A stretch of 41,689 bases of DNA from an uncultured Lachnospiraceae bacterium. Its GTDB lineage: Bacteria > Bacillota > Clostridia > Lachnospirales > Lachnospiraceae. The DNA is taken from NCBI GenBank assembly GCA_946407725.1, contig CAMJPM010000018.1, forward strand, positions 1 to 41,689, written 5' to 3'. Each line of letters starts with the position of its first letter. The first letter of the stretch is position 1. The position numbers and the translations under genes were made by a program. The notes under the pieces are model-generated. The model searched no databases. It was not told where the DNA came from and was given only the letters and a program-made list of their open reading frames with translations. Positions 1 to 7,883 of the stretch are shown here, piece after piece.

Positions 1-49
1 AGATGTCCACTGGACATCTTTCCACTTGCGGTTCCGCAAGTGACTGTTC
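1..49. repeat. Copy 1 of a 45-base double-hairpin repeat, downstream of the amino-acid ABC ATPase gene
   Basis: Bases 1-19 form a 9-bp palindrome with a one-base centre (AGATGTCCA c TGGACATCT). Bases 23-42 form a second one (CACTTGCGG tt CCGCAAGTG). Bases 5-49 are identical to 20713-20757. Both copies sit about 13-15 bases beyond the stop codon of an unrelated minus-strand gene. No clear U-tract follows, so a classical terminator is uncertain; a dispersed intergenic hairpin repeat that caps 3' ends is equally possible. The window edge may truncate a longer array here, as copy 2 lies within several more hairpins. Confidence 0.75.
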
Positions 50-62
50 TGAACAATTACAT

Positions 63-839
63 TTATAGTACTTTACTTAAAAACTCCTTAAGTCTGGGGT
101 GTTTCGGGTTATCAAATACATCAGCGGGGCTTCCTTCCTCAAGCAGCTTTCCGTCAGCCATAAAGAGCACCCGGTTTCCAACCTCCCTGGCAAAGCCCAT
201 TTCATGGGTTACTACAACCATTGTCATGCCCTCTTTTGCCAGCTCCTTCATAACATCCAGCACTTCTCCCACCATTTCGGGATCCAGAGCCGATGTGGGC
301 TCGTCAAAGAGCATAACCTCAGGCTCCATCATAAGAGCCCTTACTATGGCTATCCTCTGTTTCTGGCCTCCCGATAGCTGTATGGGATAGGCAGATGCCC
401 TGTCCGCAAGTCCTACCCGGTTAAGGAGTTCAAGGGCTTTTTTTTCTGCTTCGGCCTCCGGAACATGCTTAACCTTGACGGGAGCCAGAGTCATGTTTTC
501 CATTATGGTCTTATGGGGAAAGAGATTGAAATGCTGGAATACCATCCCCATTTTCTGGCGGTGGAGATCCATATTTACCTTTACCCATTTACCACTCTCA
601 TCCTTATACTTCTTTTTGGTGATATCCACATTATTAAAGATGATGGCGCCCCCGGTGGGCTCCTCAAGGAGGTTCAGGGAACGTAAGAAAGTGGATTTTC
701 CGCTTCCGGAGGGGCCAATCACAACCATGACATCGCCCTTATTTATGGTGACGGTCACTCCGTCCAGAGCCTTTATAGCTCCAAAGTTATAGTGCTTTTC
801 AAGATCCGTGATCTCTATAAGCTTATCTCCTGTCTCCAC
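63..839 (-). CDS. glnQ: Polar amino-acid ABC transporter, ATP-binding protein
   Basis: This is the cytoplasmic ATPase that drives uptake by the adjacent permease and binding protein. Visible motifs are Walker [10 protein letters not shown] (about residues 42-50), a Q-loop region reading [11 protein letters not shown], the signature LSGGQKQR (about 155-162), Walker B VMLFDEP, the D-loop SALD and the switch His in VVTHEMGF. Its 258 residues slightly exceed the usual 240-250, because about 14 residues rich in K and D are inserted just before the RQKMGMVFQ segment. The start is a GTG at 839 preceded by AAAGGAGG with a 7-base spacer; that ribosome site lies inside the end of the permease gene, which overlaps by 17 bases, so translation is probably coupled. 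GlnQ/ArtM/TcyN-type family membership is clear, but the substrate cannot be read from the sequence, and the symbol is a family label. Confidence 0.92.
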   Translation of the reverse strand: METGDKLIEITDLEKHYNFGAIKALDGVTVTINKGDVMVVIGPSGSGKSTFLRSLNLLEEPTGGAIIFNNVDITKKKYKDESGKWVKVNMDLHRQKMGMVFQHFNLFPHKTIMENMTLAPVKVKHVPEAEAEKKALELLNRVGLADRASAYPIQLSGGQKQRIAIVRALMMEPEVMLFDEPTSALDPEMVGEVLDVMKELAKEGMTMVVVTHEMGFAREVGNRVLFMADGKLLEEGSPADVFDNPKHPRLKEFLSKVL

Positions 840-1611
840 GGCTCATCCTCCTTTCAAAGTATGCTATAACCTTGCTTGTAGGGAAGCAGAGGCAGAAGTA
901 GATAAAAGTCGCGATAAGCAGAGGCTCGATAATGATAAAGGTTGCGCCTCTCACTGCATTTACGGCTGACATGATATCCTGTACGCCTATGGTATAGGTA
1001 ATGGCTGATTCCTTTATGATAACAACGAACTCGTTAGCTATGGCAGGCAGGATATTCTTTATGGCCTGGGGAAGTATTATGTACTTCATATTCTGAAACT
1101 GGCTCATGCCTAAGGATCTGGCAGCCTCTGTCTGTCCGCCGTCTATGGACTGGATGCCGGATCTCATTATCTCACAGAGATAAGCACCGGAATTCATGCC
1201 GAGAGCCACGACTCCGGGTAAAAACCGTTCAAATTTTATGAACCCCAGGAAAGTAAAAGACGGAAGCTCTATAAGGGCTCCGAATACCCCGTAATATATA
1301 ATAGCCACCTGTACTATTACAGGGGTGGAACGCAGTATCTCCACATAGGCGGTGGCAATAAAGCTTATGGGATTGAATTTTCCGACTGTTACCCCAAAGC
1401 CGCACTCCATCTGGTGTCCCTCCTTGTCGAGACCCAGAAAGGAAAGGGGGTAAAATCTGCTCATACGCATGGCGGACAGGATAAGTGCCAGAACAAAGCC
1501 TATCACCACCGTAAAGAGCGACAGGAGTACGGTAACCACAAGCCCCTGCCAGAACAGCGAGGCATAGGGGATCAGCTTGGGAAAATTATCTATTTTTACA
1601 AAATCATTCAT
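823..1611 (-). CDS. glnP: Polar amino-acid ABC transporter, permease
   Basis: This is a membrane permease of the HisM/GlnP family (262 residues). It begins with a hydrophobic segment near residues 18-48 and carries the family core [13 protein letters not shown], followed by the EAA-type loop [22 protein letters not shown] that contacts the ATPase. About 20-25 extra residues (around [13 protein letters not shown]) separate the first helix from the YVEI core, compared with typical family members. The ATG at 1611 lacks a strong ribosome site, and a stable hairpin sits just upstream, so expression probably lags behind that of the binding protein. It overlaps the ATPase gene by 17 bases and forms one operon with genes on both sides. 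Substrate unknown. Confidence 0.92.
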   Translation of the reverse strand: MNDFVKIDNFPKLIPYASLFWQGLVVTVLLSLFTVVIGFVLALILSAMRMSRFYPLSFLGLDKEGHQMECGFGVTVGKFNPISFIATAYVEILRSTPVIVQVAIIYYGVFGALIELPSFTFLGFIKFERFLPGVVALGMNSGAYLCEIMRSGIQSIDGGQTEAARSLGMSQFQNMKYIILPQAIKNILPAIANEFVVIIKESAITYTIGVQDIMSAVNAVRGATFIIIEPLLIATFIYFCLCFPTSKVIAYFERRMSRGDRR

Positions 1612-1625
1612 AGCAATTAAATACA

Positions 1626-1654
1626 GGCACCCGCAGAATAAGTCTGCAGGTGCC
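1626..1654 (-). promoter_or_regulatory. Intercistronic hairpin between binding-protein and permease genes
   Basis: GGCACC c GCAGA ataag TCTGC a GGTGCC forms an 11-bp stem with one internal mismatch, in the 59-base gap between the binding-protein stop and the permease ATG. There is no run of Ts. In ABC operons such a hairpin typically protects the upstream mRNA or partly attenuates readthrough, so that more binding protein is made than permease. The function is inferred; the stem is directly visible. Confidence 0.65.
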
Positions 1655-1670
1655 GAACCTTAAAGTCTTT

Positions 1671-2516
1671 TTATTTGTCCAGAAGTCCCTCGATGATCTC
1701 GCCGCTTGCCTGTTCATTGGCTTTTGCTACGAATTCATCCATCTTGCCTGATTTTTTTGCTTCTGCGATGGCCTTGTTCACTCCTTCAAGAAGCTCTTTA
1801 TTGCCCTTACATACTCCTACTGCAGAGCCTTCCGCTCCATCATAGGGAACCTCAAGTGCGACACAGAGATCGGGATAATTCTTGGCATAGCTCTCTGCCA
1901 CAGCGGTCTCGATATATGCTCCGTCAAGCTTGCCCGCAATGACCTCGGCCACAATATCCGTAACCTTTGTAAGCTGTATAAGATCCGCATCAGGGCTGTT
2001 TGCCGTTGCCAGATCCACCTGTATGGATCCTGTCTGTGCGCCTATCTCATACTCTGCTTTGTTTGTGTCCGCTAAGCTCTTGAATTTATCCTGGTTTGCC
2101 TTTGTGCATACGAAGGACTGTCCGCCCTCATAGTAAATATCGGAGAAATCCATGATGGAATCACGCTTGGGATCCGGTGAAAGGCCTGCAAGCCCAATAT
2201 CCACCGACTTTGTCTGCAGCTCCATAAGAACTCCGTCGAAGTCCACAGGCACTACCTCCAGCTCCAGCCCAAGATATTCAGCGATATAGCCTGCAAGTGC
2301 GATGTCAAAGCCCGCAAGCTCAGGTGTTCCCTTTTCATCTACTGCATAAAATTCATAGGGCGCAAAGTCCGGAGATGTGGCAACAGTGAGCTTTCCATCT
2401 GTAACGGTCTTTATGCCGCTTCCGGCCTTTTCTTCAGCAGCCTTCCCTCCGCCGCAGGCTGTCATGGCAAATACCATAGCTGAAATGACAACGGTTGCAA
2501 TTATCTTTTTCATCAT
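1671..2516 (-). CDS. Polar amino-acid ABC transporter, substrate-binding lipoprotein
   Basis: This extracellular solute-binding protein (SBP family 3, 281 residues) has a lipoprotein signal: MMKKII, a hydrophobic core, then AMTACGG with the Cys near residue 21 as the probable lipid anchor. The mature part opens with LTVATSPDFAPYEF, the classic start of the family-3 fold, and contains GFDIALAGYIAEYLGLELEVV and the ligand-pocket segment DIGLAGLSPDPKRDSIMDFSD, where the Arg usually binds the substrate carboxylate. It is first in the three-gene operon, with AGGAGGAG upstream and a near-consensus promoter at 2560-2588. The conserved Arg supports an amino-acid ligand; which one is not determinable here. 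Confidence 0.93.
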   Translation of the reverse strand: MMKKIIATVVISAMVFAMTACGGGKAAEEKAGSGIKTVTDGKLTVATSPDFAPYEFYAVDEKGTPELAGFDIALAGYIAEYLGLELEVVPVDFDGVLMELQTKSVDIGLAGLSPDPKRDSIMDFSDIYYEGGQSFVCTKANQDKFKSLADTNKAEYEIGAQTGSIQVDLATANSPDADLIQLTKVTDIVAEVIAGKLDGAYIETAVAESYAKNYPDLCVALEVPYDGAEGSAVGVCKGNKELLEGVNKAIAEAKKSGKMDEFVAKANEQASGEIIEGLLDK

Positions 2517-2559
2517 AATAATTCTCCTCCTGTCCTGAATAATTATTCAATCTTGATAC

Positions 2560-2588
2560 ATAATAATACACTTGATTAATTTTATCAA
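2560..2588 (-). promoter_or_regulatory. Sigma-A promoter of the polar amino-acid ABC operon, with overlapping palindrome
   Basis: On the minus strand the -35 TTGATA (2583-2588) and -10 TATTAT (2560-2565) are separated by exactly 17 bases. The palindrome CTTGAT taatttt ATCAAG (2571-2589) covers the -35 and part of the spacer, the arrangement expected for a repressor site or for the end of the upstream GNAT transcript. The promoter elements are directly visible; regulation is inferred. Confidence 0.75.
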
Positions 2589-2591
2589 GGA

Positions 2592-3080
2592 TTACAGTAT
2601 AACTTCCATTCCCACCTTCTGGGGTTTAAGACCCATTTTTTCGTAGAATCTCATGGCCCCGGGGTTACAGCTCCAGACGTTTAAGGTCACATTGTAGAAG
2701 CCGTTTGATCCGGCATAGTCTATGACGTGGTTGTAGAGATCTTTTCCTGCGTGCTGTCCCCTGTGGTTTTCATCCACGCAGATATCGTCGATATACAGTG
2801 TCCTGATGTCTGTCAGTACGTGGTCCCCGGTAACCTGCTTATGGATACAGAAGGCGTGGCCTATGACCCTTCCCTCTTCATCAACACAAACGAATACCGG
2901 CGTTTCGGTGTTTTTTATTATGTCCTTCAGCTCTTCCCCGTTATACTTGGTGGCCGGACCCTTGAAGATATCAGGCCTGCCCTCATGGTGAACCATATCC
3001 ACCTGAATTAAGAGCTTTAATATAGCCGGTATGTCTTTCTCTTCTGCACGTCTTATGGTATTCATGGTTCCTGCTCTCAT
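2592..3080 (-). CDS. GNAT-family N-acetyltransferase
   Basis: A 162-residue cytoplasmic acetyltransferase of the GNAT fold, which transfers acetyl from acetyl-CoA to an amine. Visible elements are the N-terminal IRRAEEKDIPAILKLL helix, the central strand pair VFVCVDEEGRVIGHAF, motif A (LYIDDICVDENHRGQHAGKDLY, with the R/Q-x-x-G/A CoA-pyrophosphate loop) and the C-terminal LNVWSCNPGAMRFYEKMGL typical of motif B. The substrate is unknown. The ATG at 3080 overlaps the TGA of the decayed upstream frame as ATGA and has AGGA about seven bases before it. A second ATG five codons in (MNTIRR) is the alternative start. The ATGA junction suggests translational coupling to a gene that is now broken. Confidence 0.85.
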   Translation of the reverse strand: MRAGTMNTIRRAEEKDIPAILKLLIQVDMVHHEGRPDIFKGPATKYNGEELKDIIKNTETPVFVCVDEEGRVIGHAFCIHKQVTGDHVLTDIRTLYIDDICVDENHRGQHAGKDLYNHVIDYAGSNGFYNVTLNVWSCNPGAMRFYEKMGLKPQKVGMEVIL

Positions 3081-4013
3081 CTAAGTTTCCTGCTGCCCTT
3101 GAGATTATCACTGTCAAAGGTTACGGTGTCAGTTTCGCTGACATAGGTATATTCATTATTTTTTGCCTTGTAGAGTTTTCCCTTTATTTCGATCTTTACA
3201 CTCTTTAAGCTGCCGTCTTTGCCCTTTTTGGGCTCCACTTTGACGTCATCCCTTATATAAAAGGGATTTGTATTGAAATTTAATGCATTTGCTCATTTTG
3301 TGGCTTTTTTTATTGACTTTACCAGATCCTTTTCAGCGTCGGAACCGTCTGCTTTTTTAAGACCTGTGACAGTTATCCGTTTTTTCTTTGCATTGATCTT
3401 TGCTTTTGAAACCTGATACTCCTCATTATTGTATACAACCTTTATTCCTGTCTCTCCGAAGAAATCCAGCTGTGGTTTTGCTTTTCCGAAGAATGGTATT
3501 GAATGGTTATAGGAACACTTGAAATCCCCTTTATCATCTGTGGCGTAATCCATGGGAAGATTATCGGATACAGTGATAATTATGACATTCGAGCTTTCGG
3601 ATTTATTTCCTCCGGTTTCTCCTCCGTCAGTTTTATCTTCTCCGGTTTTATCTCCGCCGGTTTTATCTCCGTCAGGTAATTTCTTTTCAACATCCTCAGA
3701 CTTACATTCGTATTCTATTTTGGGAAGATAACTGTCGGGATCCAGTTTTTTCGTATTCCAGACCTTTTCCCACTCCTCTTCGGTTCCCTCGAAGTAGATA
3801 TTCTTTATGGAAGAATCATTAAAGAGTGCATAATAATAAAGGCTATTATAATATACTTCATGTTCAATTTTTTTAACGCTCTTCGGAATGAACAGAGCCT
3901 TAATGCCTGCACCGCAAAATGCATAATATTCAAGGGCTTCAACATCCGAAGGAATGTAATAGCAATTGTTCTTTTCCTTCCTTGCCTCGGGATAGTAATT
4001 TTGAATGATACTC
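3077..4013 (-). pseudogene. Remnant of a leucine-rich-repeat (BspA-like) surface protein, 5'-truncated and interrupted by a TGA
   Basis: Reading the minus strand directly after the livF stop, the frame encodes LRR_5/BspA-style sequence (YYIPSDVEALEYYAF, IKALFIPKSVKKIE, IKNIYFEGTEEEWEKV), then a linker of DKTGG-type repeats, then a C-terminal beta-rich part. This frame is stopped by TGA at 3293-3295 but stays open in the same register for 71 more codons (KVEPKKGKDGSLKSVKIEIK and onward) to a TGA at 3077-3079 that overlaps the GNAT start. There is no credible start codon or signal peptide. The only upstream ATG (4084) lies inside livF, and the residues from there to the livF stop are an out-of-frame reading of livF. 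I read this as the 3' half of a surface-protein gene truncated by a junction at livF and then nonsense-mutated. A sequencing error at the TGA could restore the middle but not the lost 5' end. Confidence 0.7.
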
Positions 4014-4730
4014 TTATCCCCTGGCGCCCAGATATGCCGCCTGAACCTTTTCATCTGCCAGCAGCTCCTTACCTGTTCCCTCAAGGGAGATCTTTCCGTT
4101 TTCTATTACATAGGCCCTGTCAGCTACATGAAGAGCCATATTTGCGTTCTGCTCTATAAGAAGGACTGTGGTACCGTTTTCATGGATACGCTTTATTATT
4201 TCGAAAATATCCTGTACCACAATGGGTGCAAGTCCCAGAGAGGGCTCGTCCATCATAAGGAGCTTTGGTCTTCCCATTAATGCCCTTCCCACGGCAAGCA
4301 TCTGCTGTTCTCCTCCGGAAAGGGTTCCTCCTGCCTGCCAGGAGCGCTCCTTAAGTCTCGGGAAATATCCGTATACCATGTTCAGGTCTTCTTCCAGATC
4401 GTCATTTCTTAAATATGCTCCGATCTTCAGATTTTCAAGAACCGAAAGATTTGGAAATATCCGTCTGCCCTCCGGAACCATCATAAGCCCCTTTGAGACA
4501 ATGGTGGTGGAATCCTTCGCGGTAATATCCTCCCCCTCAAGCTCCACCTTTCCTCCGGCCGGCTTGATAAGGCCGGATATAGCCCGGAGTGTGGAGCTCT
4601 TTCCGGCTCCGTTTGCTCCGATAAGGGTCACGATCTCTCCCTTTTTAACAAAAAAGCTTATGCCGCGGACGGCCTCTATGCCGCCGTATCTCACCTTCAG
4701 ATCATTTATCTTTAATACATCTTCGCTCAT
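4014..4730 (-). CDS. livF: Branched-chain amino-acid ABC transporter, ATP-binding protein LivF
   Basis: One of the two cytoplasmic ATPases of the high-affinity Leu/Ile/Val-type importer. The 238 residues match LivF. Walker A is GANGAGKSS (about 38-46), the signature LSGGEQQML begins near residue 137, and Walker B is LLMMDEP (about 157-163), followed by SLGLAP. The VPEGRRIFPNLSVLENL segment is diagnostic of LivF. It lies 29 bases after livG in the same operon and is the last intact gene of the transporter; its stop abuts the LRR remnant, marking a rearrangement point at the operon's end. HAAT transporters can also carry amides or other amino acids, so the exact substrate is an inference. Confidence 0.95.
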   Translation of the reverse strand: MSEDVLKINDLKVRYGGIEAVRGISFFVKKGEIVTLIGANGAGKSSTLRAISGLIKPAGGKVELEGEDITAKDSTTIVSKGLMMVPEGRRIFPNLSVLENLKIGAYLRNDDLEEDLNMVYGYFPRLKERSWQAGGTLSGGEQQMLAVGRALMGRPKLLMMDEPSLGLAPIVVQDIFEIIKRIHENGTTVLLIEQNANMALHVADRAYVIENGKISLEGTGKELLADEKVQAAYLGARG

Positions 4731-4759
4731 GGCTTAATAATAAAACTCCTTAATATATA

Positions 4760-5620
4760 TCACTTTTCGTCCGAAACACCGAGATATGCTTCAATGACCT
4801 TTTCGTTTGACTGTATCTCCTGGGGCAGACCTCTTGCTATCTCACTTCCGAAATCAATGACGTAGATATAATCGGAAATATTCATTACGAGATCCATATG
4901 ATGCTCGATAAGGAATACGGTGAGATCGTATTTTTCCCTGATGGTCCTTACAAAATCCGCAAGCTCCAGGGTCTCCTGGGGATTCATGCCCGCAGCAGGC
5001 TCATCAAGGAGCAAAAGCTTCGGATCCGTGGCCAGAGCCCTGGCGATCTCCAGTCTTCTCTGCAGGCCGTAGGGCAGGCTTGTTGCAAGCTCGTCCTTAT
5101 ATTCATCAAGACCCTGCTCGGACAAAAGAGCCATGGTCTCCTCCCTCATCCGTTTCTCTTCGCTTAAATTCCCCCTGAAGGTGGCGGAAAAAACATTCTG
5201 CTTAGCCCTCATATGCTTTGCGGTGAGCACGTTTTCAAATACCGTCATGCTCTTCCAGAGCCTGATATTCTGAAAGGTCCTGGCTATCCCGAGAAAAGTT
5301 ATCTCGTCCGGGGTAGGGGCAATGACCGGCAGATCCTTGTATTTACCAGCGTTCTCGCCGAGATAGTTTTTTAAAATCTTGCCCTTGGGGAAATTCCTGA
5401 CCATGGGCTTTCCCATAAATTCGATAAGACCGTTGGTAGGCTGGTAAACCCCTGTGATACAGTTAAAAGCCGTGGTCTTTCCGGCACCGTTAGGTCCGAT
5501 AAGAGCGATTATCTTATGCTCCGGCACATCCAGTGTCAGATTATTTACGGAAACAACGCCCCCGAACTGCATTGTGACGTTTTCAATATGTAAAGCGTTT
5601 TTTACCGCCTGTTCTCCCAT
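4760..5620 (-). CDS. livG: Branched-chain amino-acid ABC transporter, ATP-binding protein LivG
   Basis: Second ATPase of the Liv importer, 286 residues. Walker A is GPNGAGKTT (about 42-50). The TFLGIARTFQNIRLWKSMTVFENVL block and the signature variant LPYGLQRRLEIARAL, followed by LLLLDEPAAGMNP, are characteristic of LivG, which has no canonical LSGGQ. About 30 residues (FPKGKILKNYLGENAGKYKD and neighbours) lie between the Walker A region and ARTFQNIR, making the protein longer than the roughly 255-residue E. coli form, as is common in Clostridia. The ribosome site AAAGGAT precedes the ATG. It sits 67 bases downstream of livM. Confidence 0.95.
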   Translation of the reverse strand: MGEQAVKNALHIENVTMQFGGVVSVNNLTLDVPEHKIIALIGPNGAGKTTAFNCITGVYQPTNGLIEFMGKPMVRNFPKGKILKNYLGENAGKYKDLPVIAPTPDEITFLGIARTFQNIRLWKSMTVFENVLTAKHMRAKQNVFSATFRGNLSEEKRMREETMALLSEQGLDEYKDELATSLPYGLQRRLEIARALATDPKLLLLDEPAAGMNPQETLELADFVRTIREKYDLTVFLIEHHMDLVMNISDYIYVIDFGSEIARGLPQEIQSNEKVIEAYLGVSDEK

Positions 5621-5687
5621 TACTTTCTGTTTATCCTTTCATGCCTTTATTATAGTCCCTGTTATTTTATTCAGGGTATTAAGGCAG

Positions 5688-6884
5688 TTATTTCTGACCC
5701 TTCTTTTTATCTTTTTTCACAAAGAGGGAATTGAGATCGATCTCCCTGCTTCCCATTATTCCCTTGGAGAAGAAAAGCACGATGATCATGATAACAACGG
5801 AGAATACCACCATCCTGAAACCGTTCCGAAGAAGCGGTACCTTAAAGCCTCCGATGTATTGCTCACTGTCAAGGAAACGGAGCCACCATTCGGAGCAGGC
5901 CACATAGAGGAAGGTGGCGATTATGGAGCCGGACACAGATCCGATGCCGCCAATTACCACGATAAGAAGTATTTCGTATGTCATGGTGGAAGTAAAGGCC
6001 TTGGCCTGGGCATTGGCCACATACATGGCAAAGAGTCCTCCCCCGACTCCGGCAAAGAAGCTGGAAATAACGAATGAGAGCATCTTATGTGAAAAGAGCT
6101 TTATTCCCATGGCTTCAGAGGCGATCTCATCATCCCTTATGGACTTAAATGCCCTGCCGTAGGAGGAATTGATGAGAAGCACTATTATTACGACACAGAC
6201 AGTGGTAATAAGAAAGGGTACAAAGGTGGAAAGCTGCAGCACCACCCTGCCGGAACCGTCCGTGATATTAAAGCTTGAAAATGTGGGGAAGCCCTTTATC
6301 ATATTGGCACCGTTGGTGATGGGTCCCAGCCTCTGCCACTGGAAGATGGCACGGAGTATTTCCGCAAACCCCAGTGTAGCTATGGCGAGATAATCGCTTT
6401 TCAGCCTTAAAACAGGAAATCCGATGAGAAAAGCAAAGAACCCTGCCACACAGCCTGCGAGAATCAGGGCTATAAGGCAGCCAAGCACCATGCTTATGGC
6501 TCCGGGAACTCCCGTGGCACCGAAGATCCCCTTAAAGAAATCCACAAAGGAAAACTGGAAGGCGCAGCCGCCGAAGAGGTAGTAAACCTGGTCTTTAAGT
6601 TCAGCGGGAACCGTAAGTATGGCGTAGGTGTAGGCACCAAGCAGCATAAATCCCGCCTGTCCCAGAGAAAAGAGACCCGTAAATCCGTTCAGCAGGTTCA
6701 TGGAAACAGCCACAAGGGAATATACGGCGGCTTTTTTCAGCACCGTAAAAAGCGGACTCATGGGATCAAATATCTGCGGCAAGAATGGAAATACAGAGCG
6801 GATGTTTTCCAGTATTATTACAAATATCAGCAATCCGGCTATCACCAGGATGGTCGGAAGATTATTCTTTTTCGTAGTAGTCAT
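5688..6884 (-). CDS. livM: Branched-chain amino-acid ABC transporter, permease LivM
   Basis: Membrane permease of the Liv importer, 398 residues with about ten hydrophobic segments. Recognisable LivM blocks are LLNGFTGLFSLGQAGFMLLGAYTYA, the cytoplasmic LRLKSDYLAIATLGFAEILR, GRAFKSIRDDEIASEAMGI (coupling loop) and VVIGGIGSVSGSIIAT. The C-terminus is basic (VKKDKKKGQK) and presumably cytoplasmic. It follows livH with only two bases between stop and start. It pairs with LivH to form the transmembrane channel fed by the LivJ-type lipoprotein. Confidence 0.95.
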   Translation of the reverse strand: MTTTKKNNLPTILVIAGLLIFVIILENIRSVFPFLPQIFDPMSPLFTVLKKAAVYSLVAVSMNLLNGFTGLFSLGQAGFMLLGAYTYAILTVPAELKDQVYYLFGGCAFQFSFVDFFKGIFGATGVPGAISMVLGCLIALILAGCVAGFFAFLIGFPVLRLKSDYLAIATLGFAEILRAIFQWQRLGPITNGANMIKGFPTFSSFNITDGSGRVVLQLSTFVPFLITTVCVVIIVLLINSSYGRAFKSIRDDEIASEAMGIKLFSHKMLSFVISSFFAGVGGGLFAMYVANAQAKAFTSTMTYEILLIVVIGGIGSVSGSIIATFLYVACSEWWLRFLDSEQYIGGFKVPLLRNGFRMVVFSVVIMIIVLFFSKGIMGSREIDLNSLFVKKDKKKGQK

Positions 6885-6886
6885 GA

Positions 6887-7774
6887 TTAAACCTTATCTG
6901 CGGCGGCTTCGCCGAAGAGCCCCTGGGGCTTGAACGCCAGTATCACAATAAGTAAAGCAAAGGTAAAGGCATCGGAAAAGACTGAAACATCCCAGTTGGA
7001 GGGAAGTCCCTTTATTATCGTTTCACAGATGCCGATGATAAAAGCTCCTATCACAGCTCCCGGAATGGAACCGATGCCTCCAAAGACAGCTGCAACAAAG
7101 GCCTTAAGTCCGGGCATGGCACCCGCCATAGGCGTGATAGCCGGATAGTTGGTGAAGAAAAGTGTGGAGCCCACTGCAGCCAGTGCGGAGCCTATTATAA
7201 AGGTCACCGAAATCACGCTGTTGATCCTGATGCCCATAAGACGGCTGGTCTCAAAATCCTTTGACACTGCACGCATGGCCATACCGACTTTTGTACGGTT
7301 TATCAGCATGGTAAGAAATGTCACCAGAATAAGCACCAGGAAGGGTGTGATGATCACCACCCATTTGGTCTGGGTTCCGGCCACATTAACAGTATCCGAT
7401 AAAAAGGGTATGGTGGGATAGGTCATGGGCTGGCCTCCTGTTACATAGGTGGCCGTATTCTGCAGGAGATAGCTTACCCCGATGGCCGAGATCATGACAG
7501 ACATACGGGGCGCTTCTCTTAAGGGCTTATAGGCCGCACGTTCGATCGTGAAGCCTAAAAGCACCGTAAATACAATTACCAGGGGCAGGGACACCGGGAT
7601 AGGCAGTGTAGCCGTCAGATAGATCCCCAGTAGTCCCGCCACCATAAATACATCGCCATGGGCGAAGTTTATAAGTCTTAAGATACCGTAAACAAGCGTA
7701 TATCCTATAGCAATAAGCGCATACTGCCCGCCTACGGATATGCCGGAAAGCAGTACGGAAATTACATATTCCAT
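6887..7774 (-). CDS. livH: Branched-chain amino-acid ABC transporter, permease LivH
   Basis: Membrane permease, about 295 residues from the chosen ATG at 7774 (MEYVISVLLSGISVGGQYAL). The frame is open upstream to 7825, but that stretch encodes only intergenic hairpin sequence, and an AAGG ribosome site lies about nine bases before 7774. Family blocks are YTLVYGILRLINFAHGDVFM, GMAMRAVSKDFETSRLMGI (coupling loop) and AAVFGGIGSIPGAVIGAFIIGI. It is the second gene of the operon, separated from the binding-protein gene by three strong hairpins that probably set the expression ratio. Confidence 0.94.
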   Translation of the reverse strand: MEYVISVLLSGISVGGQYALIAIGYTLVYGILRLINFAHGDVFMVAGLLGIYLTATLPIPVSLPLVIVFTVLLGFTIERAAYKPLREAPRMSVMISAIGVSYLLQNTATYVTGGQPMTYPTIPFLSDTVNVAGTQTKWVVIITPFLVLILVTFLTMLINRTKVGMAMRAVSKDFETSRLMGIRINSVISVTFIIGSALAAVGSTLFFTNYPAITPMAGAMPGLKAFVAAVFGGIGSIPGAVIGAFIIGICETIIKGLPSNWDVSVFSDAFTFALLIVILAFKPQGLFGEAAADKV

Positions 7775-7783
7775 AATATGTAC

Positions 7784-7864
7784 CTTGCCGCAGGCAAGTG
7801 TGCCCATCGGTGCCGTGCCTGCCACGGCACCGATGAAAGTTTGAAAGTAATGCTTTCAAACTTT
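7784..7864 (-). promoter_or_regulatory. Three consecutive hairpins between livJ and livH
   Basis: In order along the plus strand: CTTGCC gca GGCAAG (7784-7798); a 13-bp perfect stem around CCTGC, starting CATCGGTGCCGTG (7805-7835); and a 12-bp perfect stem AAAGTTTGAAAG taatg CTTTCAAACTTT (7836-7864). They fill the spacer between the livJ stop (7884) and the livH ribosome site. No long U-tract is present, so partial attenuation or mRNA stabilisation favouring LivJ is more likely than full termination. The stems are directly visible; the role is inferred. Confidence 0.75.
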
Positions 7865-7883
7865 AGTACTTCCTGTTCCTTCT

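Noticed and set aside
3293-3295. TGA in the LRR remnant as a selenocysteine codon
   Set aside because: The context is a Lys-rich non-enzymatic region, no selenocysteine-insertion hairpin is evident just downstream, and the gene has also lost its 5' end; decay or a base error explains it better.
5454-6077. 207-codon plus-strand frame opposite livM and livG
   Set aside because: It crosses the boundary of two well-supported genes and is biased by their codon pattern; no domain is recognisable.
7775-7825. Longer N-terminus for LivH starting at 7825
   Set aside because: These codons are made of intergenic hairpin sequence, and the family N-terminus and ribosome site both point to the ATG at 7774.
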